A stretch of 64,000 nt of DNA from assembly GCA_015075305.1 (NCBI GenBank), contig JABTUS010000002.1, positions 62,001-126,000 of the forward strand. The letters run 5' to 3'. The notes below the pieces were generated by a model that made no database searches, was not told the DNA's origin, and worked only from the letters and a program-made list of their open reading frames with translations. A program made the position numbers and the translations under genes. This DNA is from Opitutaceae bacterium. Its GTDB lineage: Bacteria > Verrucomicrobiota > Verrucomicrobiia > Opitutales > Opitutaceae. Shown in pieces: positions 18,387 through 26,986 of the stretch; the first letter of the stretch is position 1; each line of letters begins with the position of its first letter.

Positions 18387-19915
18387 GATTTCGTGGATGA
18401 ATACGGGGCGGCGGGATCGATGCCGTGGGCGCGGGCGTACCAGAAGCCGAGGGAGTAGAAGGCCAGTGCGTCACCCTGGAGGACATTGAGCATCCAGCGC
18501 GTCGGCGGCGGCATGACACCTTCCGGGTCCATGAACCACTTCAAGTGTTCCTTGGAGAGGCCGTTGAAAATCCGCGCGACCCGCACGCGGGCCGCCGCGG
18601 CTACGTCAGGAGGGGCGTGGCGGGCAACGATGCTTCCGGTCAGACTCTGGCGTTCGCGGATGCCGACCCAGGCGATCGGGAGCGTGGCATTGTGCAGCAG
18701 GAACGGCGAGCGCCAGGTTGCACGGTCCTTGATGGAAAGGGGCAGCTTTTCCCAGGCGCCGGTGAGGGTGTCGACCGTGATGAAATAGTAGGCTGTCAGG
18801 TCGTCGCGCTGGCCGGTCTGGGAATACTCCCACCATGCCAGCAAGCCGCGGACGTAGCGGTCTTGTGCGGTGGGTTCGAGCTCGGCGAGGATCTCTGCGC
18901 CAATCACGATCTGGACATGAAACTGCCGGTCTTCCGTGCTGATGTAGCTCGGCCTCCCAAGACCTAACATCGTCTCGCGCGGCGTCGGGATGGCGCCGTA
19001 GTTCGCGTCGAGGCGCCGGAATTCCGCGAGGCATTCCGGCTCCTGGGTCACCTCGTAGGCCAGGCGATGCATGACAGCCCAGAGAAACATGTGGCGCTGC
19101 GCGCGCGGGTTGGACTCCTCGAGGTTCCAGGTCTCGCCGAAGTAATTGATCCGGTATCCCGCGCGCCAGCGTCGCGACACGGCGCTGAAGATCTCGCGGA
19201 TGCGCTCCCGCGTCTCCGGCGGAGCAATGCGCCAGTAGCGGTAAAGGCCGAAAAGCGGACCGAAGTGCTGCTCGGTGCTCGTATGGTCGGTGGCGCGGCC
19301 GTAATAGGGTTTGCCGAAGAAACCGCCGGCGGAGCTCGCACCGCGCACGGGCGTTTCGATGATGCCGGCCTTCTGGACGGGAGCGGTGTCGGCGGATGGC
19401 GTCTCATTGAGCCGGTAAACACCGTCGACCGCGCCGAAGGCCCGGCGCGCGGCGGCGAGGGCGGCGGGATCGCGCGTGGCCTCGTAGCGATAGCACTGGG
19501 CGGCGAGAAAGAGGCCGGCGATGAACGGGCTGTTCTCGTGACTCATCCACGCATGCGGTTCGGGGCCGGCGATGGTGGAGTCGCCGGGGCCGAAGTCGGA
19601 CGCAACAAAGGGCCGCTCCTCGTCCCACTTGATGTGCGAGTACATCAGGCCGGCACGATCGTAGTAATGCTCGTCCACAAAGCGGTCGATGAGCGCGATG
19701 CGCTCCGGCAGCGGCGTCTCAGGGCGCAGGCCAGCCAAGGGACCGGCGGCGACGAGGGGTGGCAGGAAGAGCGGCAGCAGACTGGTCAACGCACGGAAGC
19801 GCGATGCGAAGGCAGGGATGCAGGCTGGCTGTCCCTTAAAGACAGCGCCATGACAGCGACCCATCCAAGCCGCGTCCCTCCGGGAAACACCTGAATGCGC
19901 GGCGACGAAAATCAT
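18383..19915 (-). CDS. Exported alpha/alpha-toroid-like protein, unknown function (paralog A)
   Basis: About 510 residues, function not recognised. A hydrophobic stretch (LTSLLPLFLPPLVAAG) near the N-terminus suggests export. The helix-rich body resembles alpha/alpha-barrel glycan enzymes. It shares clear blocks with the next gene upstream (19924-21411): 'ENS', then 'AAQ..RY.AT..P.ALAAAR', then 'GKP', and near the C-terminus 'LS..HL.W..DP.G...PP'. The frame is open far upstream to 20407 inside the paralog gene; starts at 19915 and 19864 are the realistic choices. Its stop overlaps the downstream start by 4 nt. Confidence 0.7.
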   Translation of the reverse strand: MIFVAAHSGVSRRDAAWMGRCHGAVFKGQPACIPAFASRFRALTSLLPLFLPPLVAAGPLAGLRPETPLPERIALIDRFVDEHYYDRAGLMYSHIKWDEERPFVASDFGPGDSTIAGPEPHAWMSHENSPFIAGLFLAAQCYRYEATRDPAALAAARRAFGAVDGVYRLNETPSADTAPVQKAGIIETPVRGASSAGGFFGKPYYGRATDHTSTEQHFGPLFGLYRYWRIAPPETRERIREIFSAVSRRWRAGYRINYFGETWNLEESNPRAQRHMFLWAVMHRLAYEVTQEPECLAEFRRLDANYGAIPTPRETMLGLGRPSYISTEDRQFHVQIVIGAEILAELEPTAQDRYVRGLLAWWEYSQTGQRDDLTAYYFITVDTLTGAWEKLPLSIKDRATWRSPFLLHNATLPIAWVGIRERQSLTGSIVARHAPPDVAAAARVRVARIFNGLSKEHLKWFMDPEGVMPPPTRWMLNVLQGDALAFYSLGFWYARAHGIDPAAPYSSTKS

Positions 19916-19923
19916 GGCGGGGA

Positions 19924-21411
19924 TCAGGACCAGAGCTTGAGCTGGCGACCTTCCCAATACGACGCGATAATGCCCTCGGGCATCTCGCTGCTGAGGAAGT
20001 GGGTGAAGTAGTTCACTGCTGGCGGAATTTGCCTGCCGTCCGGATCGGAGATCCAGAGCAGGTGGCGCGGGCTGAGTTTCTTCAGTGTTGTTGCGGCAAA
20101 GTTCACTGCTTCCTCGCGCTGTTCCGGGCAGTGACGGGCAACCAGCATCGCGGTCCACTGGAAACGCGCAAGGCAGTCGGCGTACACCCATTTCGAGGCG
20201 AAGGAGAGCATGGGGTGGCCGCCAAGCCACTGCTCGCGCGGCAGACGCGGAGTCATTTCCACCGGCCGCCAGGAGCGGTCCTTGGTTGAAACAAGGAACC
20301 AGTAGAGGTAGTCCCACCGCTCCGTGTCGAAGCCCATCGGATGATCGGCCCACCACAGCGCGAGCACGCGTCGCAGCTCGGCCGCGCTGAAGAGATCGGG
20401 CACGCACTCATGGATGATGGCGGCGGAGATCGCGGCGAACTGGCAGTGCTGGATCTGCTCCCAGTGCGCGAACTCGCCCTCCTCGACACGGGCGCCGGCA
20501 ATCCTGTCCCAGGCCTTCGGCTTGTAGACGCCCTTTTGGAACTGCTCGACAATGTAGTCGATGCGCCGGTGCGTCCGCCAGTTGCCGGAGGCGACGACAA
20601 ACTCGTAGGCGTCGCGGTATTTTCGATCTCCGGAAAATCTGTAGGCTACGGCGACGAGAGCGGCCATGATGGCGTTGTAGTCGGAGCCATCGAGGCGGTT
20701 GTTCCAACTGCCGCCGGTCCGGTTGAAAATCGTGTAGTCCACCCGGATCTGGTAGTCCGCGACGGCGATGAACATGGCGCGGATTTCCGCCTGCTCCTCC
20801 GCTGAGGCGACGGGATGGAATGTCCACAGCCCCCACATCATGTGCAGGTACTGGTCGCCGGTCGTATGGACCGAGTACTCGAAGTGGAACGGCTTGCCCA
20901 TGAAGCCCGGATTCCCCGCGTCGACACCAAACTGGTAGATGATCCGCAGCGCCCGGTACGCGACCCGCGCGGCCGCCAGTGCTTCGGGCTCGCCCGTGGC
21001 CTGGTAGCGGATGCTCTGCGCGGCGAGGTGCGAGCCGGAGGTCGTGATGGAATTCTCGTTGGTGAAAAAATCCGTGATGGCCTTGAACTTGTGACCGAAG
21101 TTGAAGCTGAACTGGTCCATGCCCTCGAAGTCCTCCTGGCGAACAACGCGCAGGCCCTCGTCAGCCACGTAAGGCATGCAAACCATGATCCCGCTGGGAT
21201 GCTTGCGCGCGGCAAAGGTCAGGCGCTCGACCCGCCGGACCTTTTCCTCGACGGAAAGCCGGTCGAAGCCGGGCAGCAGGTGATCCAGCGCGGCACCGGG
21301 CCGGGTTGATGCCGCGCGAGCCGCATCCGCGGCCAAGGCACCCAGCGGCACCGCCAGCCCACCGGCGATCATCGTCTTTAGGAAATCCCGACGGGGTGTG
21401 GCAGGTGGCAT
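19924..21411 (-). CDS. Tat-exported alpha/alpha-toroid-like protein, unknown function (paralog B)
   Basis: 495 residues beginning with a twin-arginine signal (PRRDFLKTM, followed by a hydrophobic segment to about residue 33). The body is helical with many aromatic residues and matches paralog A in order and spacing of motifs (ENS, AAQSIRYQAT, GKPFHFEY, LSPRHLLWISDP). It could bind or cleave an acidic oligosaccharide brought in by the receptor encoded just upstream, but no catalytic motif is recognised. Export by Tat, while paralog A looks Sec-type, implies that only one of the two folds or takes a cofactor before export. Confidence 0.75.
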   Translation of the reverse strand: MPPATPRRDFLKTMIAGGLAVPLGALAADAARAASTRPGAALDHLLPGFDRLSVEEKVRRVERLTFAARKHPSGIMVCMPYVADEGLRVVRQEDFEGMDQFSFNFGHKFKAITDFFTNENSITTSGSHLAAQSIRYQATGEPEALAAARVAYRALRIIYQFGVDAGNPGFMGKPFHFEYSVHTTGDQYLHMMWGLWTFHPVASAEEQAEIRAMFIAVADYQIRVDYTIFNRTGGSWNNRLDGSDYNAIMAALVAVAYRFSGDRKYRDAYEFVVASGNWRTHRRIDYIVEQFQKGVYKPKAWDRIAGARVEEGEFAHWEQIQHCQFAAISAAIIHECVPDLFSAAELRRVLALWWADHPMGFDTERWDYLYWFLVSTKDRSWRPVEMTPRLPREQWLGGHPMLSFASKWVYADCLARFQWTAMLVARHCPEQREEAVNFAATTLKKLSPRHLLWISDPDGRQIPPAVNYFTHFLSSEMPEGIIASYWEGRQLKLWS

Positions 21412-21466
21412 GAGATCAGCGGAAAAGCAGCGAAGCTCCGCAGATGAGGCCTTGAGCAGAGAAGAT

Positions 21467-21555
21467 GGAACCCGTGCGGAGACTGGGTTCCACCTACGAT
21501 CAGGAAACGTGTGGCAGCGGACCGTTCAACTTCCCGGGCCTGGGCCGCCCGGGAA
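21467..21555. terminator. Two hairpins after the TonB receptor gene, weak terminator or processing site
   Basis: Between the receptor stop (21579) and the next gene are two perfect inverted repeats: TTCCCGGGC...GCCCGGGAA with a 7-nt loop (21531-21555) and GGAACCC...GGGTTCC with an 11-nt loop (21467-21491). Neither has a T tract, so they may attenuate or stabilise the receptor mRNA rather than end it, letting the receptor be made in excess over the downstream genes. Confidence 0.4.
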
Positions 21556-21578
21556 ACGAAACTGTGCCGCCAGCCATT

Positions 21579-23807
21579 CTACCAGGTGTAACGAATGGCG
21601 AGCTTGGCGTCGAAACCGGGCTCGGTCTGGACGAGACCGTTGGCGGCGATGGCAACAATGTAACGCTCGTCGGTGATGTTGTTGAGATTGAGCTGGGCGC
21701 TCCAGTTTTTGCCCCAGGTGTAGCGTGCGAACACGTTGTAAGTGGCGGGAAAATCTATCCAGAAATTCGCATTGCGCTTCCTGCTCTGGTCGAAGTATGT
21801 GGCTCCCACGGCGCAGCCCTTGAGCAAACCGGAATTCCATCCATAGCGGACCATCAGGCTTTCCTTCTTGGGAACGAAATCCACCGCCATGAGCGTGGGA
21901 TCCGCGGCGGTCGCGGAGTTGCCGTCGGCATACGTGGCAATGAGATTGAGTTCCCCGGAATCGGTCGCATGGCGCAATCCAAACTCGTACTCCCAGCCGT
22001 CAGCCATGTCGGCCGCCGACTCGATGGCGCCTATGGAACCCGGTGGATTGCCTTCGGGCAGAACTCCGAATGTGCGAACGTGCGTGAGCGACATGTCGTA
22101 GTAGGCGATCGAGCCATAGATGGAAACCGACTTGCTGACCTTGTGGTCCAGCTTGACTCCATACTCCTTCATCTTGCCTTCCTGGTTGGAGAGAGGAGGA
22201 CCGAGCTGGTCATTGCCCTGGAAACGATCCGTGTTTCCAGTCTGCGTGAAGATGTTCTGCGAGTCGGTCCAATAGAGGGAAACCGCGGGAATCGGCCGGA
22301 TGACAATGCCGTACTTGTGCGTCTTGAATGTCTTGTCCGGACGATCGGTGACAACACCGGTGACATTGTTCTTGTTCGTGCCGCCCGGCATGAACCAACG
22401 CAGACCGCCGACAAGCATGAGACGATCCTTCAGAAGAGACAGATTTTCCTGAAAGTAGTAGGACAGGCTCTCCGGACGATTGATGTTCTGGGAGAGGTTG
22501 GGCAGGCCGGCACCCGCTACCTTCTGCGCAAAGTAGGCGTCGTCAGCCGGATAGTTGTTGATGTTTGCCGTATCGAGCGCCGGCAGGGTGTTGACCGACT
22601 GATCCTGGCGTGTGAACTGATAGTTGGCATCCGCGCCAATCGTCGAATCGAGTGTGAAAGCCTTGGCGGTCAATTTGTGGGTGAAGTCAGCCTGCAGGCT
22701 GTGACTGAAGCCATCGATCATCACCGGGATGTCCTGACGCGCCAGGGTATGGTTGTCAGCAGTGATGGTAATGCCCCGCACATGGCGCCGGCGATCGACA
22801 AGATTGTTGAAAAAGTATGCCAGTCGAAAGTTGGCGTTCTCCGTCAGCTTGCTGAGCATTGTGAGATTCACGAAGCCATCCTGATTCTCCCAGAACCTGT
22901 CCTTGCTGCGACCCGGCGAGAAGCTCTTGGTTGAATAACGATTCAACTTTGCCGCCATCGGATTCTTGGTCGTGCCCTGGATCGTGTTGAAATCGAGGAA
23001 GTCCTCCCAGTAGAAGTAGCCATTGTCCTGGAAATAGTAGGCGTTGAGCATCACGATGACGTTCGGCCCGAAGTAACCGGTGAGGGCGCCCCCGACAAAT
23101 TTCTGATCCTCATTCTCGATCTCCCTGTCCGTATCGGCATTGAGGAGCCCCAGGGTCAGGCGATAGTCGAGCTTGAAGTCCTTCTGGTCAACCAAAGGAC
23201 CGGTTGTGTTGGCCTGCAGCCGGACATAACTGTTGTTCGAAAGCGTGACATGAAGATCGTTCGATCGCCTGTGGGAAGGCTGCCGGGTGACAAAATTGAC
23301 GCCGCCTCCGAGAAACGAGTTGTTTCCAATGAGCATGGCGCCGGGACCCTTGATGACCTCGATGCGCTCGACGTCGAACATCGGGTTGCGCTTGAAGGAG
23401 GTCTTCGTGACTCCATCGCGCAGCGAGAAGGTCGTTCGAAATCCCCGGATGTTGACGTCATCGTTGATAGTCTGGTTCTGGGTGACGCCCGCCACGCCGA
23501 ATTGAAGCACCTCGTGGACTTCAACGGCGTTTAGATCCGAGATGACCTGCTGATTGATGATCGATACAGAACCGGGAAGATCCATTACGTTCTTTGCCGT
23601 GCGGCTTCCGACCAGAGTCTTGTCGACACGATAGCCCCCGTCATCCTCCGTGGAGACAACAAAGGGGCTGAGCTCGACCGTTTCGTCTTCCGTCTTGGGG
23701 ACATCAGACTGTCTTGTTGACTGCGCCGATCCAATGCCAGAAGCGGCTATTGCCGCGATTGCGCCGAGTGCACACCGATAGGCGGTGGTAATCAGGGAAT
23801 TTTTCAT
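21579..23807 (-). CDS. TonB-dependent outer-membrane receptor
   Basis: 742 residues from the chosen start. It has a signal peptide ending near SAQS, then 'VELSPFVVSTEDDGGYRVD', a hallmark of Opitutaceae receptors, a plug ('GSVSIINQQVISDL', 'DVNIRGFRTTF', 'RIEVIKGPGAMLIG'), a large barrel, and a terminal 'FDAKLAIRYTW' with an aromatic last residue. It should import the oligosaccharide used by this locus. The frame is open upstream to 24059, but 23807 yields the signal peptide. It heads the long minus-strand run, with a GTATAC palindrome exactly 38 nt upstream. Confidence 0.95.
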   Translation of the reverse strand: MKNSLITTAYRCALGAIAAIAASGIGSAQSTRQSDVPKTEDETVELSPFVVSTEDDGGYRVDKTLVGSRTAKNVMDLPGSVSIINQQVISDLNAVEVHEVLQFGVAGVTQNQTINDDVNIRGFRTTFSLRDGVTKTSFKRNPMFDVERIEVIKGPGAMLIGNNSFLGGGVNFVTRQPSHRRSNDLHVTLSNNSYVRLQANTTGPLVDQKDFKLDYRLTLGLLNADTDREIENEDQKFVGGALTGYFGPNVIVMLNAYYFQDNGYFYWEDFLDFNTIQGTTKNPMAAKLNRYSTKSFSPGRSKDRFWENQDGFVNLTMLSKLTENANFRLAYFFNNLVDRRRHVRGITITADNHTLARQDIPVMIDGFSHSLQADFTHKLTAKAFTLDSTIGADANYQFTRQDQSVNTLPALDTANINNYPADDAYFAQKVAGAGLPNLSQNINRPESLSYYFQENLSLLKDRLMLVGGLRWFMPGGTNKNNVTGVVTDRPDKTFKTHKYGIVIRPIPAVSLYWTDSQNIFTQTGNTDRFQGNDQLGPPLSNQEGKMKEYGVKLDHKVSKSVSIYGSIAYYDMSLTHVRTFGVLPEGNPPGSIGAIESAADMADGWEYEFGLRHATDSGELNLIATYADGNSATAADPTLMAVDFVPKKESLMVRYGWNSGLLKGCAVGATYFDQSRKRNANFWIDFPATYNVFARYTWGKNWSAQLNLNNITDERYIVAIAANGLVQTEPGFDAKLAIRYTW

Positions 23808-23845
23808 GGTGGTAACTAAGTGGGACATGTGTGCGGATATTTGCG

Positions 23846-23853
23846 TGTATACG
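23846..23853. promoter_or_regulatory. GTATAC palindrome, candidate operator 3
   Basis: TGTATACG on the plus strand, one base off the TGTATACA form. It lies 38 nt upstream of the TonB receptor start, identical to the spacing in the other receptor. On the minus strand a TTGACA box is 4 nt before the GTATAC core, so the site would sit in the promoter spacer and fit a repressor. The 392-bp divergent gap 23808-24199 holds this site and operator 4 and no gene. Confidence 0.6.
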
Positions 23854-24167
23854 TATGTCAAATAAAAAGCGCATGTGAATCCTGATCCTTTAACCAAGGG
23901 GCCGGCCGTTGGAAAAATTGCGGGAGCCCCTCGCAGTCTCGCCCGCGGACAACTCCACAATCGGACCGCCATGCTCCCAAATAGCAGCACATCGTCAGAG
24001 GTGACAACGGTACGGGATGAGCTCACCTTGGCGAAAAGGGTTTTCCTGATGACGGGCATTCAACTCCACGCCCTGTTCAAGAAGCAGAAAGCACCGAACT
24101 CGTTTGAAAAATCGCATTTTGTCGCGTTGACAATATTATTGACATCAGACCTGTTCGAAGAATTTCT

Positions 24168-24177
24168 TTGTATACAA
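24168..24177. promoter_or_regulatory. TTGTATACAA palindrome, candidate operator 4
   Basis: Perfect 10-bp palindrome, the best copy in the window, 22 nt upstream of the first Gfo/Idh start (24200). Two TTGACA boxes lie a little upstream (24127 and 24139). With operator 3 it places both divergent operons under the same putative regulator. Confidence 0.62.
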
Positions 24178-24199
24178 TGCATTCTTACTGCGGTTAAAG

Positions 24200-25210
24200 A
24201 TGCGCAAATCCCCCACTGTCCTCATCATCGGCTGTGGCAGCATAGGTGAACGTCACCTGCGCTGCTTCAAGAATACCGACCGCGCCAGCGTGAACGCATG
24301 CGATACCAACCCCGCCCTGCTGGCCAGAATGGCTGAGACTTATGGCGTGCCGACCAACGACAACTGGCGCGAGGCGTTCGCCGCGGGGGTGGACGCCGCG
24401 GTGATCTGCACGCCGGCACCCTTCCATGTCGAAATGGCAGCCGCCGCCCTGAATGCAGGCGCGCATGTCCTGATCGAAAAACCCCTGTCGCACTCCCTCG
24501 CGGGCATCGATGGCCTGCTCGCGGCCCGCGATCGTTGCGCACGTCACGCCACAGTGGCCTACGTGTATCACTGCCATCCCGTTCTCGCGGCAGCCCGCGA
24601 GTTCCTTCGTGGCGGCGCATTTGGGCCAATCCTCCAGGCTACCGCGGTCAGCGGCCAGGATTTTCCATTTTTTCGGCCCGCGTATGCCCAGACCTACTAT
24701 CGCGACCATAGTCTCGGCGGCGGCGCGATCCAGGACGCCATCACCCACGCGGTCAACTGGGTCGAAAGCGTGCTGGGCCCGACGAGCAGTGTGCTCTGCG
24801 ACTCCGCTCACCTCGCGCTTCCAGGGGTCGCGGTCGAGGACACGGTACACGTCGCCCTGCGTCACGCGGGCGGCGCATTGTCCAGCCTCACGCTCAACCA
24901 GTTTCAGGCGCCCAACGAAACGACCTACCAGTTCAACGCGTCTGGCGGGAGCGTGAAAATTGAAATGCACAGGGCCCGGTGGGGGACGTTTGCGCGCGGC
25001 GCGGCTGACTGGACCTGGCACGAGATTCCTCCCGTCGACCGCGACGGCCCCTTCATGCTTCAGGCAAACGCATTCCTCGATCTGCTCGAAGGCAAGCCTT
25101 CCCGTCTGTGCAGCCTCGAGGCGGCAATAGCCACCCTGCGCTTCAATCTCGCCGCCCTCGCCTCCTCAGCTTCCGGCCATCGCGTCGACTGCGCCTCCCT
25201 GCATGCCTGA
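24200..25210 (+). CDS. Gfo/Idh/MocA-family oxidoreductase
   Basis: 336 residues. An N-terminal Rossmann fold (VLIIGCGSIGERH, about residues 7-19) and the family EKP motif (LIEKPLSHS) precede the C-terminal alpha/beta substrate domain. Members use NAD(P) to oxidise sugars, inositols or sugar acids. First gene of a four-gene operon; its end overlaps the next start by 8 nt. Substrate likely an acid sugar or derivative, by context. Confidence 0.88.
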   Translation: MRKSPTVLIIGCGSIGERHLRCFKNTDRASVNACDTNPALLARMAETYGVPTNDNWREAFAAGVDAAVICTPAPFHVEMAAAALNAGAHVLIEKPLSHSLAGIDGLLAARDRCARHATVAYVYHCHPVLAAAREFLRGGAFGPILQATAVSGQDFPFFRPAYAQTYYRDHSLGGGAIQDAITHAVNWVESVLGPTSSVLCDSAHLALPGVAVEDTVHVALRHAGGALSSLTLNQFQAPNETTYQFNASGGSVKIEMHRARWGTFARGAADWTWHEIPPVDRDGPFMLQANAFLDLLEGKPSRLCSLEAAIATLRFNLAALASSASGHRVDCASLHA

Positions 25211-26162
25211 CACCGGCGCACAACCCATCAGACTCGCCATGCTCGGCATGATCCCGGGCAATGGTCATCCGTATTCGTGGTCGGCCATCATCAATGGCTA
25301 CGACCGCGCCGCCATGGCGCGATGCCCCTACGCCGCGATACCGGGCTATCTGGGCGCGCAGCCGCACGACACAGTGCGAATCCCAAGCGCGCAGGTCACG
25401 CACCTGTGGACGGACGATCCGCGGGAGGCGCCGGAGGTCGCCGCCGCCTCGCTCATCCCGCACATTGTCGCGCAACCCGAGGACGTCATCGGCCAGGTCG
25501 ACGCAGTCCTCATCTCAACCGATGATGGTGCCGACCACGTGCGCCGCGCGCGTCCATTTGTCGAGGCGGGTCTGCCGGTGTTCGTCGACAAGCCAATGGC
25601 GACAACGATCGAGGAGCTGCGCCAGTTCATCGCCTGGGAACGCGCGGGCGCACGCATCCTTTCCTCGAGCGGTCTGCGCTACGCACCCGAACTGGCCGGC
25701 TTCATCGCAGATCGCGCCAGCCTGGGCGATCTGCGCTGGATGTCGCTCGCAACCGCAAAAACCTGGGAGCGCTACGGCATTCACGTTCTCGAACCCGCTT
25801 TCGTCGTGCTCGGCCCGGGGTTTGAATCGGTGCGACTCGAAAGCCGCCCGGGCCTTGAAGTCGCCCACCTGGTTCACAGCAGCGGCGTGCAGGTGACCCT
25901 GCCGGTGATCCACGATGGCGGGGGAAGCTTCGGAGCGGTTCAGGCCTGCGGCACCGCCGGACTCTCGCAGTTTCGGTTCACCGACACCTACGCCGCCTTT
26001 CGCGGCCAGCTCCTCGCCTGGATCGAGTTTGTCCGCACAGGGGGATCCGCGTATCCATTCGCCCATACGATCGAGATGATGTGCGTCATCATCGCAGGCA
26101 TCCGCAGCCGTGCGGAAAACTCCCGCCGCGTCGCGATCGACGAAATCCAGGAACTTCTTTGA
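25203..26162 (+). CDS. Gfo/Idh/MocA-family oxidoreductase, second
   Basis: 319 residues of the same fold family, with 'VDKPMATT' replacing the canonical EKP and a less regular Rossmann start ('IRLAMLGMIPGNGHPY'). This subtype is often found beside aldolases and another Gfo/Idh member in sugar loci. Starts inside the end of the previous gene and ends 5 nt before the aldolase, so the genes are co-translated. Confidence 0.83.
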   Translation: MPDTGAQPIRLAMLGMIPGNGHPYSWSAIINGYDRAAMARCPYAAIPGYLGAQPHDTVRIPSAQVTHLWTDDPREAPEVAAASLIPHIVAQPEDVIGQVDAVLISTDDGADHVRRARPFVEAGLPVFVDKPMATTIEELRQFIAWERAGARILSSSGLRYAPELAGFIADRASLGDLRWMSLATAKTWERYGIHVLEPAFVVLGPGFESVRLESRPGLEVAHLVHSSGVQVTLPVIHDGGGSFGAVQACGTAGLSQFRFTDTYAAFRGQLLAWIEFVRTGGSAYPFAHTIEMMCVIIAGIRSRAENSRRVAIDEIQELL

Positions 26163-26167
26163 AACAC

Positions 26168-26986
26168 ATGAAACCCAGACCCAGCCGCGTCCTGCGGCTC
26201 ATTCGAAGCGGCCAGCTGCCGACCGTGTTCAAGTGCAACCTGTCCGATCCCCGTGTCATGGAGATCATCGGGCTGAGCGATGTCGACGCCGTGTGGCTGG
26301 ACAACGAGCATGTGCCGAACGACTGGATCACCCTCGAGAACCAGATCCGCGCCTCGCGTCTCCACGATATGGATACACTCGTGCGCGTCGGCCGCGGGAG
26401 CTACAGCGACTACATCCGGCCCCTCGAGGCGGGTGCAACCGGCATCATCGTGCCGCATGTCGCCAATGAGAAGGAGGCGCGGCAGATCGTCGAATGGGTG
26501 CGTTTCCATCCGATCGGGAAACGGGCCCTCGATGGCGGCAATGTCGACGGTAACTTCTGCCTCACCTCCATGGACGACTACATTCGGGCGTCCAACGAGG
26601 AGCGCATCGTGATCCTCCAGATCGAATCCCCCGAGGCGCTCGCCGAGGTGGATCACATCGCCGCCGTGCCGGGATTCGACGCCCTGCTGTTCGGTCCGGG
26701 CGACTTCAGCCATCGGATCGGGCGCGTGGGCCATCTTGACGATCCGGTCGTTGTCGACGCACGGAAACGCGTCGCCGCGGCAGCGGTTAAGCACGGAAAG
26801 TTCGCGATGACCGCAGGTCTGATTGCTCCGCTTCCCGAACTCGTCGCCGAGGGCTACCGGCTTATCGGCATCGGTGCCGATGTTGTCACGCTCGCAAACG
26901 GCATCAAGGACCGCCTGAAGAACGTGCGCGGTCAGATCGCTGCACTTCCACCGACCCTGAAGCCTCCCGCGTCCCCCTATGCCTGA
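26168..26986 (+). CDS. HpcH/HpaI-family aldolase
   Basis: 272-residue class II TIM-barrel aldolase of the 2-keto-3-deoxy acid type. Visible features are 'WLDNEHVPNDW', 'AGATGIIVPHVAN', and the metal-ligand pair Glu in 'QIESPEA' and Asp in 'FGPGDFS'. It would split a 2-keto-3-deoxy sugar acid to pyruvate and an aldehyde. The start was placed at MKPRPSR (26168), just after the previous stop. Together with the DapA-family lyase this gives the locus two aldolase types. Confidence 0.87.
   Translation: MKPRPSRVLRLIRSGQLPTVFKCNLSDPRVMEIIGLSDVDAVWLDNEHVPNDWITLENQIRASRLHDMDTLVRVGRGSYSDYIRPLEAGATGIIVPHVANEKEARQIVEWVRFHPIGKRALDGGNVDGNFCLTSMDDYIRASNEERIVILQIESPEALAEVDHIAAVPGFDALLFGPGDFSHRIGRVGHLDDPVVVDARKRVAAAAVKHGKFAMTAGLIAPLPELVAEGYRLIGIGADVVTLANGIKDRLKNVRGQIAALPPTLKPPASPYA

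Noticed and set aside
21531-21555. Classical intrinsic terminator after the TonB receptor
   Set aside because: The stem is perfect but there is no T tract on either strand; it is listed only as a hairpin of uncertain role.
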